Below, piece by piece: positions 1 through 12,140 of a stretch of 64,000 bases of DNA. The position numbers and the translations under genes were made by a program. Every line of letters starts with the position of its first letter. Position 1 is the stretch's first letter. Below the pieces are notes generated by a model that was given only the letters and a program-made list of their open reading frames with translations, was not told the DNA's origin and did not search any database. Source of the stretch: Sipunculus nudus (lineage: Eukaryota > Annelida > Sipuncula > Golfingiida > Sipunculidae); NCBI GenBank assembly GCA_026874595.1, contig CM049313.1, forward strand, positions 10,225,508-10,289,507, written 5' to 3'.

Positions 1-538
1 TCTTTTTTTTATCCTGTGTTTTTAAACTTTTTTTAAACTAAACTTTACGTGAGCTAGCATCGATTATCATTTTGGTAAATATGCCTTCGTTGTTTTATCA
101 ACGCCATCTCATGTTTGGTTCAGAAATGATTAATAGTTTTGATATTCCTTCGTTCACATTCTTTTTAAATGGTTGTACAAATGAAGCTTGCAGTAACCAT
201 ACCGAATTGTAGGATATTTTGATTTATAAACAAGACACTAGATGGCGTCAGTTATCAACTAATAGGATAAGTTTTATATTTTCCCCAATAAATATGCTAA
301 ATATATTGTAAATAAAAAGTGAAAGTCCTTAGAAAACAGCTCAAGTGCGACAAATATAAAGCCCACATATAAAAAAGTATACAAAACTTATTTTAAGTTA
401 TGAAGAGTAACGAAAGTAAAAGAGGACACGCAAGTATATATATATATATACCAGAGCATGCACTGGATTCTTTTCTTTGAGTAATTCAGGGGAAAAAGAG
501 ATAACATTTACATATAACGCTTCCATACATATATGATC
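1..538. other. Intronic AT-rich DNA, no gene seen
   Basis: Probably an intron of the SLC22 gene. It holds a short (TA)n at about 438-452. I looked for helix 12 and a terminal PET-like motif on the minus strand and saw neither. Confidence 0.5.
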
Positions 539-643
539 TTATTTCATTTGAGATGTGTTCATCCTGACTTTCATAATTACATTTTCCCAGCTTTCTTCTA
601 CAATGACAGTTAAAAAATTAAAGATATACTGAATTTTTCTTAC

Positions 644-716
644 GAAATAAACAGCATAGGGGGCCAGAACGCCGCCCACAAAGCCAATACCGACGGTCAA
701 CCCAAAACCAGTGTTC
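644..716 (-). CDS. SLC22 coding exon 9 (last exon in window)
   Basis: Residues 454-478, ending helix 11 with GGVLAPYAVYF. Acceptor TTTCAG, donor GTAAGA in phase 0. If the donor were not used, the frame would read 34 more residues to a stop at 539-541, but that tail lacks helix 12 and the PET motif. Splicing to an exon beyond base 1 is therefore more likely. Confidence 0.85.
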
Positions 717-3700
717 CTGAAACAACAAGTGAAACAATTCCAGTCTACAAATCAGTCGACCATCTTGTACCCTGCATTGTTCTTGTCCCATTAATATATC
801 TACTGTCAAAAGTGATAAAAGAATTTTAAAGACTTTTAATGGCATCAATTCAGGCTCAGAATTTATTATAAAATTGGAATTCTGTAAGTTAAATAAAAAT
901 TAGTTTTACTGTTTTTTTTGTAACATTTCAAATGTTTTAATAATTTTACAAAACTATTATGATAATGATAATAATTTATATTATTATTACTGTAATCATT
1001 ATAATTATTATTATTAGTATTAGTATTAGTAGTAGTAGTAGTAGCACCTGAGCAGAGTCGGGAATATTTCCTGTGCATATACAAGTTCGATTGCATAAGA
1101 ACCACCAACACCGAACTTCGCCGACAGCGCAAATGTCGTCAGGACAACCCCAGGAGCTACAAATCATGTAACAGTTTAAATGCAAGCAGTTGCCATAGCA
1201 AGAATACACACAGACACATTTAAAGACGGTGATATCTTATTACTCTTAAGTTTCGTAAGCATTCGTTTTTATTCAAAGCAAATATTTGACAGGTGACAAA
1301 AAAGGAAGGGAGCATTTTATATGTCTACTACTAGGCCATTCTACAAAACAGTTTTGTAAAGTCGTGAGGATAAAGAAAGTGTAGAAAACGCCACAACTTT
1401 TGGCAATCCTGTAAAAAATTCTAAGTAAATAAGCAATAGGTTAATAAAAATCAATTTATAGCCTCTCCTAAGGAACCCAGTACATATTTTTTTAATGAAT
1501 AGAGAGTACCAGAGACTACTGTTTCGTAGTACAGGATTAATACTCACCGTGGAGACCAGCTGATAACGCGTACCCGACGAACAGGACCCCGGATATGATG
1601 TGGAAGATACACACGGGGATACGCCGACCAAACCTGATAAAAGTAAAATCTAGCAATTTATTCTTCTTTTCCTTGGTAGTCGACCAGTGGGTGCAAAATT
1701 TGCCGAACATGTTGACACTTTATTTATGAACTTTATCAGGAATATCTATATTGCTAATCAATAGGTTTTACACATTTGAATCAAATCTCAAAACAAAATA
1801 AGATATAATCGTGCTACCACCATTGCAACCCACACATTGGTTACCAATTTCACGTGTACTGACAAATTAAATATAAGGTTCCGGTTGTAACAGACCCCAG
1901 TGGGTGGCTACAATAATGTTGTGTATCAGTCTATTAGGTACCATGTATATGTAATAATACTTTGTTATATTTTGACTTACTTAGTGGTGAGTATGATTCC
2001 GCTGATGGTTGCGGGAATCTCGATCCCGGAGTTGATGAGGAAGTTGACGTATCGATCTCCCGGGAGCACCGCCGTCAGGAGGGACAGTCCGAAGTACATC
2101 AGGTTATTGGCTAATCTTAAAAGGAGAGATCCACGCATATATAGGGTGTCCATGATATAGAAGAACATACTGGGACTTTGTAACCACACTGCGCAGACCA
2201 TGAGTACGACTCCGCTGTTTAGGGATTGTTGGCGTCAAAATCTGATCCCCACAATGCATCTGGGCTCCTATATACGCCAGCGGCGTAGGTACAAATATAG
2301 TGAAGAGGGCAATGTAGTCCGTTCAAGTGTGCTGGATAAGATTTTTTTTCAAGGCAAATTACATTAACATGGGTGTTTTTGTGGTAAGGACTTTACGGAA
2401 TAAGTAATATTTTGTAAACAAGCGCATGTGAAATGTAAACAGGTGTTCCCTTGAAATGTAACAAATTTCGATTTTGAAGTTTAACGGTTGAGACAAGTTT
2501 GTCTTGCTCCGCTTTTATATTTTACTTTTATATTTTGTATTACTCAAAAGTATCAAAAACATTTTGTAATTTTTAACATTTAATGGGCCATTTGGTGATC
2601 AATATTGTAAAAATGATTAACGAAATATTAAGATTACTAAGAATTACATTTGTATATGTTGATGTATGATGTATGTTGAGTATATGTATTTCAATTTACT
2701 GGGCTCTCATTAGTCTCTAGTCCCTAAACATCTTCAGTCTCAAACGTCATAAGTCAACTTTCAATTAGTAGGCACCGATAGAACATACCCAAGAGATATT
2801 TTAGAAGTATACACCACTGACCCATTGTAATATACCTTTTTAAGCGTCTTTTTAATTAATCCTTCTTTGAATCTGCTTAAAATACATGTAAACCAGAAGA
2901 AATTATATAAATTGATAACTATAAGAAAATGTCCGTCGTAAAATGATGACTGACATTTGTTAACAATTTTGTAAATCACAGAAAAAAAATGATAAACACT
3001 GGCTTGGTATATTACAGGTTTACATATCTGAATAAATTGCATGCTTTCTCCATTTCACATCTCCTGTAGTCTTGGCGTTTTTGTTTACAGTCAAAGCAAA
3101 GGCTAATAGCGGAATTGTAGAGATTTTAAAAACTTTGCTGCGGTTGCGCCAATGTTGACAAAACCCTTTAGAAATTCAACCATTACATAAAACTGAGTTT
3201 TTGTAGAACCGACCTTACGCGACATTAAAACATGATGTACGATATATATACGTCCATGAATATCGGCTTTACTTACATTAAGTACATCATAATAAGCGTA
3301 TATCGACGGCATTTTGAAGAACGTATCAATCCAAGTAGAGTTTGCTTGGAATTCTCCGACTGAACAGTGTCACGTGACTGTGACGTGGCCAGTGTTTCCG
3401 AGTTAACATCACAGGTGTCGCTCATGTACAGTAACTTCTCCGACACCACGGTACCGTTTATCCTGGCTGCCTTTCTGAGTAGAGCTCCGGCTTCTTCCAT
3501 TCGATCTTTGGCAACCAGCCACCTCATAGACTCAGGACAAAACCTGATATTGGGAAATAATGGGGTACCTTTAAACAAGGTTATTGTTATTTACGGCAAC
3601 TCCCGCTTTTGCTTATCAGTGCCATCTTGTGTTCATTTAGTGAAAGACATAACATTTGATTAAGGCATTAAAACTGGCCAATTCCTTTGTTTATTGTTGT

Positions 3701-6700
3701 ACACTTGAGTGGATCGCTAAAAGGAATACATAAAGCTTCACTATACGTTGCACTGAAATATGATTAAAGTTGACATTTAATCGAAAAGATAGATATCTTA
3801 AACTTCTAAATGGTTCAAAGTTTGAATATTAGATGGCGCTGATAAGCAAGTACGGTAGTTACCGTAAGTAACAATAATCTTGTTCAGAGGTACCCTATTA
3901 CAAACACGATAGTTTTTTTTTACCGCGAGTTATCCTGGCAAATTTTGTTATATTAAAGTAAAAATGATGAAAGACTGGAACATCGGTTTATGAATTAAAC
4001 AAAGAGGAAATAGAACAAATATTTCGTTAAATATTCAGGTAACATCAGTATTTCAATGACTATATTAGTTATTTTTATGGCATGATGACAGCAGTAGTGA
4101 CGTCAAGGACATTATCAAAACAAATATATAGTAAGGTAGGCAACCAAAGAATTACACGTATCGATTAATGAATATGCTCCAACCATTAAATATAGATTTT
4201 GAATCATGAAATTATTTTTCTTACATGAGGTATTATTTACTCTTCTTAAATAAATTTATTGTCTAAACCTCTACTGTAAAATACAGGTTAGTGAGGATTA
4301 TACCTTAAATCCACCCATTGCTGGTAAACAGTTTAAGTGTTTTAATATTCTGACGGAACATTACCCTTGAAAGTGCTAACGCAAAACGCCCTTACACTAA
4401 AAAACAGAAACTAGATGTTTCCTCCATTCTAAAATACTTTTGAAATCATTTAATAGTCAGGTTAAATTTTTTATTGTCATAAAAGTCCATATTTTACCAG
4501 AGTTATACAGTAACTATCTTGTATGAAAAACAGTTAAATGTATATGAAGGCATTTGGAAAGCAAAATCTAACTATATGATTTTCCAGTTTTAAAAGAATT
4601 AAAAGAGTTATCAATAAAATACTTTGTGAGGTCCAACATGTATTTACTCTGTTTAAATCTAAATACTTAGCAACAACCGCAGACTTACCAGTAATACAAC
4701 ATACACACCATGGAGGGAATAGATATAGCTAATTGCAGACTGCGCCAACTTCGGAAGAAGTAGGCCCATATAGTTAATGCCATCATGCCTGTAGCCCAGA
4801 ACACGTATATCATCGGGGCCATGTAAGTACGGAGTTCAAGCGGAAACAGCTCACATGCCAGCACGAAACCCGACATCGTAAGACCCTGCAAAGGTGTTCA
4901 ACGATACAGTCGTCATACTAATATCGTGATCGGGAGAAATATCAGTCAATTTTTTTTACAGAAAATACTTACAAAAATTCTGTCAGATTCTGACTCTGCA
5001 TGATTAACCTTTTTTAACGATTTAATTTATAATACTTCTTGATCGCTTCTGTATATAATAAACGGGGTTCATGAAGTTATTACGTCTGATGAATTTTACA
5101 TTTTATTTATCTAAAACAAACGGAAGCTAATTCAATATCTATGTACATTTACCTTAACGCTTACATGAATTATACAATTGCGCCTTTTTTCTGTGGCGTA
5201 ACTAATATTAAAAATAAGGTTAAATTGCAATTACGCAACAAAATATAACTATACATTTAATATACTACGGTCATTTTGCAAGGTATATTGCTTGAACAAA
5301 AATGAAATGATAGGTACTGTGGTTATTTTACAGGTATTTTGCTTGAAAATTGTGTGACTAGGTTTTGCTGTAACAAAAAGATTTTTTGTTAAATATACAT
5401 GTTTTGTTAATGTTTAAATTCTAACCTGAGAAAAGCCGCCTGTAAGAAACTGGAATATACAGAAGCTGAGGTAGTTGGGTGAGAAGGCCAAGGCAGCCCC
5501 AAATATTCCCATGAGGAACTGGCAAATGAAAATAATGCGCTTTCGGCCGTAACGATCCGAAAGAGGAGTAAAAATGAGAATCCCAATGACTGTTCCGAGC
5601 ACAAAAATCGTCTGCGACGTTTCTACCCACGTGTCCTTATCACATACCAGGTCCCACTGGAAGAAACAAAATGATATATGACGTCACCATACCGTTTGCC
5701 AAGTTGACTGGTACCCGGCGTTATTTTATCTCGGTTGCTCTAAGCCAATTATATCTAAAACCTGATTGATTCATAAGTTAAGTGTTCATTCCATAATTTT
5801 TTACATGCGTAACCTTTCATTGCACTCGAAAGGCATTTGCATTGAACAAATTGAATTAAATAGAAATATATGTGTCTCTAACCTTATAAAGTTGTCCGAT
5901 TATTTGAGGCGCGTAAATTATAAAGCTGAATGATAATGAAACATTAATATAACTCAAACATACGTTATAATTATTGAAGTTTAAAGATTGTTGTTAGAAG
6001 AGTTTGTAAAACAACACAAAGCCAATAATAATAACAACATTATAGTAACTTATACAGCAAAGAATACATGCCAGAAAGGTTTATTCACAAGTATTTTTGT
6101 CTCGATTTAATGATATTTAAAACAATAATCTTGTTATAATTGAGGTACAATTACTTATATGCAAACCTTGGTGTAGAACAGAATGACTGGTAAAGCAGAC
6201 ATGCAAATATATATCAATATTAAAATTGATGCTGAACTTATTGACATAATGTGTTAATAACTTTTCCTATGCTTCAATGTAATCATCTTTCTTATAAGAA
6301 CCGGAAAAGGCGACTTAGCTAACCTCCATTGCAATGGTCCCATCTGGCTCAAATCCATCTGGTTCATAGGTCCAGCCATTAGTACAGGCTGTAGTTTCAT
6401 TGTTGATGCTGCGGTTAACATAAACATTACACTGGTCCCACGTTGTCTGACCGTCAGCCCCCACTACCCTTGGCACCGTTTCTTCCACGCTGCGATTTTC
6501 AGGGACGCGGCAGTGGTGTTTGTTAATGACACCTGTTGGGAAAGATGGGAACTATTAAATCGGCCCTCCACTCATTCCGAAGATTACCACGGTGTGGCGG
6601 CATTCACTATTCGTACTGGGTTTCATGTAAATGGTTCATGAATATTAAAATACATTGGCACCTGGCATGTTTATCAGTGGAACTGAAAATATCAATACTC

Positions 6701-9391
6701 ATTTGAAGTTGACCTTGAAGGTAAAATCTATTAAAATAATATTATGAGGTAATTTTGGCCATGGTTGGTCGATATGATTGGTTTGTAACGATGTGAAAGA
6801 AATTGTTGTAAATAACATTTTGTAATTTATTCATGTGTTTCGTAATGTTCAAACTGACGCATATGATCAGTTTGTGAACATCAGATTAAATTAGATCGTA
6901 TATTTTATTACACCATTTTTTTTTCAATTTTATAAAATGTATTCAGTTTCCAAATACTATTGGGGAGGGGGGGGGGGGGGGTATGGTGAGGGTTACAACA
7001 TCTCTGCATGTACATGCAGGATATGAAATTTATTTATTTCAACAGTGCTTACAGGAAAAAAGTTTATTCATAATTATTAAATATTTTAAAATATGCAAAG
7101 AGATGGAAAAACAAAGCCAATCACTTTATTTCATTATTCTACTGAGGCAAGAAAAAAAGAATAAATGTTTGCATTAGATCCTCATTTTTTTACATCATTT
7201 TTACATCATGCAAAACATTTACTAATCTGAAAATTACACTTGATTTAGAATTCACAATTCTAAATTGCACCTTTATTTTTCCAAAATGTTTTCTCGTATA
7301 TTATCAAATTATGCAATCTGATGGGTTAAATTATATTTTAATTCTCTTAAATTATTTAAAAGAAAATTAATTTCTTTAAAAATATGCTACATTACCAAAA
7401 TAGAGCATCTTCTGGATTACTCCTTAAATTACTATTTCAAGAAATGTTTGTACATATGAGTGGAAAAAGCTTTACAGTTAAGGAAATACAGCTAAACAAT
7501 AACAATTATTGCAATACACTTGGGAAGGGGGGGGGGGGGGGGGGTTAAGGTAACATGAGAATACGTGTATACCTGTTTCAACAGGGGTGCTCTTCCAATG
7601 ATGCATTACGAATCAGGTATAAGCAGGCTGAGCTAAATTGACTGGATGTCGGCTGCCTGGAGCTTGACAAGTGAATACAATAGAGCCTCAGAAAAAAATT
7701 CAATAACTAGCCTAATTGTTTAGCTTTTATTTTGAAATTTCCGAATTTAACAGATTTAATCCTTATGTGAACATGCTGTGAAAATTAAATCAGATAACTC
7801 ACAGGAAAAAAAATTGCCATAGTCACAGTTGGGCAAAATTTAAGGTACTGATTTCATATTTATATTTATATTTCATATTTTAAAAAAGTTACAAGATTCT
7901 GATTCAAATTCAGATACACAGTTGAATTTTAATTAAATATAGTTATATACTTGGAGGGAAAGTCTATAGCTTTAACATTTATTATATACGAGGCAAAAAC
8001 ACCGTGAGGAGAAGCATGGAAAAGTAAGGGATCATCTTTTGAATCAGATTCCCTGACCCCCCCCCCCCCCCCCCCCACACACACAAATATTCACAACTCA
8101 CACCATGCAGTCTTATTTTAATCACCCTTTTATTTATGATTTATGCTTGTCCTTTTATAATGGAGAGAACTTTTAACATTTAATTGAATTTTCTTGGCCT
8201 TTATATATGGCCTTCCTCATGATTATTTGCCTTCAGCCAATAATAAACTGTGTTTTTGCGAGGTTTTCAAATTCGCCATATTCGCGAAAGGAAAATTATC
8301 GCGAAAATGAAATTGAAAGAACGTGCATAAGACGCCCCATCTATTATACACAGTGAAGAGTGTTTATACTGTATAGCCTCCTTGTTGTCTCGTGTACGTG
8401 ATCTACACACGCCTGTAGTGACGAAAGTCAAAAGGTTGCTATTATAAATAATATGGGATCTTTTATATCAGTAGCTTTTAATGGGCGGGGGATTCCTCTC
8501 TTAGGGTGTTCTTTAATAAACAAAAAATATTTGCGCGCATTAAATGATCATATTATAATGGATACTCTCTATGTAGATTATATATGACGAGATCGCGAAA
8601 ATGGAATCCCCACGAAATGTTGAACACAGTGAAAAAAAAAGCGAAAAATTAACCTCGCGAACATGAAGCCAACCACAGTATATAAGCATTGATTCAAGTG
8701 GCGCATGACTATTTTCAGTTGCCATTTTAATTCTGCCTTTCTGACACAGTCCACCAAGCGGTTAACGTTTTCCATCCTCTGTCCAAGTTGGGCATTTTGG
8801 ATCTTAGGTGTCATTCTCACACCTGAGGACAGGACGTTAGGTAGCACAATTTGCAAAATTCCCTATATCTAAAATCAATTAAAAATTTGTTTTAACATCA
8901 TAAGAGACTCCATGCAGTATACAATATTTTAAACCTGGTACAGTGTTCTTTCTGGTGGTATACATATTTTTTTTAACTTTTCATTGATCCTAATATGATT
9001 TTATAACATTGATTTTTTTAAGTTGTATTATTTGATTCACCCGGCAACAATAAGCCACTTTTAGTGGACTTATATCAAACTACATCACAATATCTCAAAA
9101 GTCTTTTTTTTGTTTTTGTGTGCCTTTCCTGTTTAAAAAGTGAAATTTAATTTTTTTGTCAAATCAAAATGTTTTATTTCAATTTTACGGTCGATTGAGC
9201 TCAGCTATATTGTATAATGCATATTGTATTTTCTTTCTACTGGTACATAATTTTACAAACATACCGATGAACACGATAGCAAAGAGTTGCCAAGACGACG
9301 GAAAGCAGACCACGATACACAGCACTATGTAAGTCGTCATCTGCCATCGTCCGAACCGACCCAGACTGACTAATACCAGCTCCACACCCAT
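644..9391 (-). CDS. SLC22-family organic ion transporter gene, nine coding exons, 3' end outside window
   Basis: This gene encodes a major facilitator superfamily carrier of the SLC22 (organic cation/carnitine/anion) family, acting in the plasma membrane. Nine exons joined at GT/AG sites give 1434 nt, exactly 478 codons, with matching phases at all eight junctions. In order: an N-terminus resembling SLC22 starts with helix 1 (residues about 1-42); a large extracellular Cys-containing loop with three N-glycosylation sequons (43-112); helices 2-3 with the MFS signature PLSDRYGRKR (143-152); helices 4-5; the SLC22 motif PESMRWL (258-264); a variable cytosolic loop; FGRR (390-393); and YAQEIFPTLLR near 444-454. 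SLC22 proteins are usually about 550 aa, so helix 12 and the C-terminal tail are missing and probably lie left of base 1. The substrate cannot be read from sequence. Confidence 0.93.
1048..1156 (-). CDS. SLC22 coding exon 8
   Basis: Residues about 418-453. It contains the helix 10 motif AKFGVGGSYAIELVYAQEIFP, ending in TLLR as in other SLC22 proteins (E-x-(Y/F)-P-T-x-x-R). Acceptor TTGTAG, donor GTGCTA, a weaker donor but phase-compatible on both sides. Confidence 0.91.
1548..1633 (-). CDS. SLC22 coding exon 7
   Basis: Residues about 389-417. It begins KFGRR, the conserved loop after helix 8, followed by helix 9. Acceptor TTATCAG, donor GTGAGT in phase 1. Confidence 0.92.
1981..2115 (-). CDS. 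SLC22 coding exon 6
   Basis: Residues about 344-388: LANNLMYFGLSLLT then GDRYVNFLINSGIEIPA, matching the helix 7-8 segment with the conserved E-I-P-A. Acceptor TTTTAAG, donor GTAAGT. The join with exon 5 restores an in-frame MYLILANNL. Confidence 0.93.
3277..3543 (-). CDS. SLC22 coding exon 5 (PESMRWL and cytosolic loop)
   Basis: Residues about 255-343. It opens with the family motif (W)FCPESMRWL, continues through a long hydrophilic loop rich in Ser, Thr and Glu, then starts helix 7 with YTLIMMYL. Acceptor ATCAG, donor GTAAGT, with a split Ile codon into exon 6. Confidence 0.93.
4689..4885 (-). CDS. SLC22 coding exon 4 (helices 4-5)
   Basis: Residues 190-254 plus two bases. It reads GLTMSGFVLACELFP, then the WRSLQLAISIPS motif that precedes PES-RWL in the family. 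Acceptor TTTGCAG, donor GTAAGT. The split Trp codon is completed by the first base of the next exon. Confidence 0.94.
5426..5656 (-). CDS. SLC22 coding exon 3 (helices 2-3, MFS motif)
   Basis: Exactly 77 codons (residues 113-189), phase 0 at both ends. It begins WDLVCDKDTW, the SLC22 lead-in to helix 2, carries the MFS loop motif PLSDRYGRKR at 143-152, then helix 3 with FSPNY. Acceptor TTCCAG, donor GTTAGA. Confidence 0.95.
6324..6532 (-). CDS. SLC22 coding exon 2 (extracellular loop)
   Basis: Residues 43-112, the large loop between helices 1 and 2. It contains three sequons (two NRS, one NET) and cysteines at positions typical of the disulfide-bonded SLC22 loop. The acceptor is CAACAG; the donor is GTTAGC. 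Entry phase 1 matches exon 1; exit phase 0 matches exon 3. Confidence 0.88.
6962..6980. repeat. Poly-G tract in SLC22 intron 1
   Basis: Near-pure run of G. A second G run lies at 7528-7543 and a C run at about 8055-8076, all in the same 2.7-kb intron. They mark a simple-repeat-rich intron with no coding signal. Confidence 0.85.
8244..8682. mobile_element. MITE-like element with ACTGTG termini, in SLC22 intron 1
   Basis: The left end reads ACTGTGTTTTTGCGAGGTT; the right end, read in reverse complement, is ACTGTGGTTGGCTTCATG then TCGCGAGGTT. The ends therefore form imperfect terminal inverted repeats sharing ACTGTG and GCGAGGTT. The interior has repeated (T/A)TCGCGAAA words and no coding frame. 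This fits a non-autonomous DNA transposon of about 440 bp; the superfamily was not determined. Confidence 0.55.
9265..9391 (-). CDS. SLC22 coding exon 1
   Basis: Residues 1-42 plus one base. The chosen start reads MGVELVLVSLGRFGRWQ, which resembles SLC22 N-termini ahead of helix 1. Helix 1 follows and the exon ends at a GTATGT donor in phase 1. The frame stays open upstream to another ATG at 9448, but the extra residues are not SLC22-like, so 9391 is preferred. The ATG could instead be preceded by a splice acceptor or a 5' UTR. Confidence 0.82.
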
Positions 9392-9479
9392 CTCTGGTTC
9401 TGTTTTGTTAAGTACAAAAGTACAGTATTTAATAAAAATAAAAGACATTCTGCTCTTTGTGATTTACATATAAAACAAG

Positions 9480-9670
9480 AGTACTAGTGACCCGTGACCC
9501 TAATTAAATAAGCGTTGATGTTGCCCATAATCGAACTCGGGTGAGATAACCAGCCGATAAGTAGTTATAGTGAGTTTCGTGAAAATCCATCCAAGCCCAA
9601 GTAAGTTATCGCGGCGACACTAAAAGTTAACGGACGGACAGACGGCCGGATGGTGGGTATACCATAATAC
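9480..9670. repeat. Dispersed repeat with GGACGGACAGACGG tail
   Basis: This block upstream of the SLC22 start contains a GTGAAAATCC-type stretch followed by ACGGACGGACAGACGG. The style matches the CGTCCGTC-bearing repeats elsewhere in the window, in opposite orientation. It is non-coding. Confidence 0.4.
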
Positions 9671-10041
9671 TGGACATGGGTTCTCTTCTTTCCATGCATT
9701 ACAATATTGTTTTCATTTCAGTGCTCAGTGCTCTGCTGGCCAATGATTATTAATTATCTTAAGAGGAAATTTCAGATAAGCACCAAAAGACGATTTTTTT
9801 TCTATTTTGTCTGAATGCCCCGTTGAAAACTTACTTGGTACATGTTTTTCTTTATGTTTATAAAATAATCTTACGGGAGGAATAAAGACAATACATCGAT
9901 AGAAAAGAGAAAAATCTTTCACTTTCAAAGACCAATCATTTCTTTAACTGTGTAAAATAACATAATGTAAAGAAATGGAGACAATGCCTGGTACATTTGA
10001 ATATGCGGATTGCAATGAGTGTTGTAGTGCAGTCCACATTA

Positions 10042-12138
10042 TCTGTGCCCAGTGCGAGTGAAAGTCCACGCCACTCCAGTCCGAGTGAGAGTCCGAGTCC
10101 AAGCCACTCCAGTCCAAGTGAGAGTCCGAGTCCAAGCCACTCCAGTCCGAGTTAGAGTCCGAGTCCAAGCCACTCCAGTCCGAGTTAGAGTCCGAGTCCA
10201 AGCCACTACAGTCCGAGTGAGAGTTCGAGTCCAATTAAGCCGCTCCAGTCCGATTGAGAGACCGAGTCCAAGCCACTACAGTCCGAGTGAGAGAACGAGT
10301 CCAATTAAGCCGCTCCATTCCGATTGAGAGACCGAGTCCAAGCCACTACAGTCCGAGTGAGAGTTCGAGTCCAATTAAGCCCCTCAAGTCCGAGTGAGAG
10401 ACCGAGTCCAAGCCACTACAGTCCGAGTTAGAGAACGAGTCCAATTAAGCCGCTCCATTCCGATTGAGAGACCGAGTCCAAGCCACTACAGTCCGAGTGA
10501 GAGTTCGAGTCCAAGCCACTTCAGTCCGAGTGAGAGTTCGAGTCCAATTAAGCCGCTCCAGTCCGATTGAGAGTCCGAGTCCAAGCCACTCCAGTCCGAG
10601 TGAGAGTTCGAGTCCAATTAAGCCGCTCCAGTCCGAGTGAGAGAACGAGTCCAAGCCACTACAGTCTGAGTGAGAGTTCGAGTCCAATTAAGCCGCTCCA
10701 GTCCGATTGAGAGACCGAGTCCAAGCCACTACAGTCCGAGTGAGAGTTCGAGTCCAATTAAGCCGCTCCAGTCCGAGTGAGAGAACGAGTCCAAGCCACT
10801 ACAGTCCGAGTGAGAGAACGAGTCCAAGCCACTTCAGTCCGATTGAGAGACCGAGTCCAAGCCACTACAGTCCGAGTGAGAGTCCGAGTCCAAGCCACTC
10901 CAGTCCGAGTGAGAGTTCGAGTCCAATTAAGCCGCTCCAGTCCGAGTGAGAGAACGAGTCCAAGCCACTTCATTCCTAGTGAGAGTCAGAGTCTAATTAA
11001 GCCGCTCCAGTCCGAGTGAGAGAACGAGTCCAAGCCACTACAGTCCGAGTGAGAGAACGAGTCCAATTAAGCCGCTCCAGTCCGATTGAGAGACCGAGTC
11101 CAAGCCACTACAGTCCGAGTGAGAGTCCGAGTCCAAGCCACTTCAGTCCGATTGAGAGACCGAGTCCAATTAAGCCGCTCCAGTCCGATTGAGAGACCGA
11201 GTCCAAGCCACTACAGTCCGAGTGAGAGTTCGAGTCCAATTAAGCCGCTCCAGTCCGAGTGAGAGAACGAGTCCAAGCCACTACAGTCCGAGTGAGAGTT
11301 CGAGTCCAATTAAGCCGCTCCAGTCCGAGTGAGAGAACGAGTCCAAGCCACTACAGTCCGAGTGAGAGAACGAGTCCAAGCCACTTCAGTCCGATTGAGA
11401 GACCGAGTCCAAGCCACTACAGTCCGAGTGAGAGTCCGAGTCCAAGCCACTACAGTCCGAGTGAGAGTTCGAGTCCAATTAAGCCGCTCCAGTCCGATTG
11501 AGAGACCGAGTCCAAGCCACTACAGTCCGAGTGAGAGTTCGAGTCCAATTAAGCCGCTCCAGTCCGAGTGAGAGAACGAGTCCAAGCCACTACAGTCCGA
11601 GTGAGAGTTCGAGTCCAATTAAGCCGCTCCAGTCCGAGTGAGAGAACGAGTCCAAGCCACTACAGTCCGAGTGAGAGAACGAGTCCAAGCCACTTCAGTC
11701 CGATTGAGAGACCGAGTCCAAGCCACTACAGTCCGAGTGAGAGTCCGAGTCCAAGCCACTCCAGTCCGAGTGAGAGTTCGAGTCCAATTAAGCCGCTCCA
11801 GTCCGAGTGAGAGAACGAGTCCAAGCCACTTCATTCCGAGTGAGAGTCAGAGTCTAATTAAGCCGCTCCAGTCCGAGTGAGAGAACGAGTCCAAGCCACT
11901 ACAGTCCGAGTGAGAGAACGAGTCCAAGCCACTTTAGTCCGATTGAGAGACCGAGTCCAAGCCACTACAGTCCGAGTGAGAGTCCGAGTCCAAGCCACTT
12001 CAGTCCGAGTGAAAGAACGAGTCCAAGCCACTCCAGTCCGAGTGAAAGTTCGAGTCCAGGTCATTCCAGTCCGAATCAAGTCCGAATTCAATTAAGCCGC
12101 TCCAGTATGAGCTCAAGCCACTCTAGTCCGAGTGAGAT
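10042..12138. repeat. 33/37-bp minisatellite array (about 2.1 kb) with higher-order structure
   Basis: About 60 tandem units of two interleaved types. A 33-bp unit runs AGTCCGAGTGAGAGTCCGAG then TCCAAGCCACTCC. A 37-bp unit is the same head with the tail TCCAATTAAGCCGCTCC. Variants differ at a few positions (TTC, AAC or ACC after GAGAG; TAC or TTC before AGTCC). Longer blocks recur at spacings of 70, 239, 309 and 861 bp, each an exact sum of 33s and 37s (861 = 16x33 + 9x37). The array lies about 650 bp upstream of the SLC22 start codon. Open frames of about 70-90 codons on both strands follow from the repeat and are not genes. Confidence 0.96.
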
Positions 12139-12140
12139 AT

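Noticed and set aside
10052-12095. Many open frames of 70-90 codons on both strands with Arg-Val or Ser-Pro repeats.
   Set aside because: They are translations of the 33/37-bp minisatellite. Identical peptides recur in several frames and on both strands, with no splice or start context.
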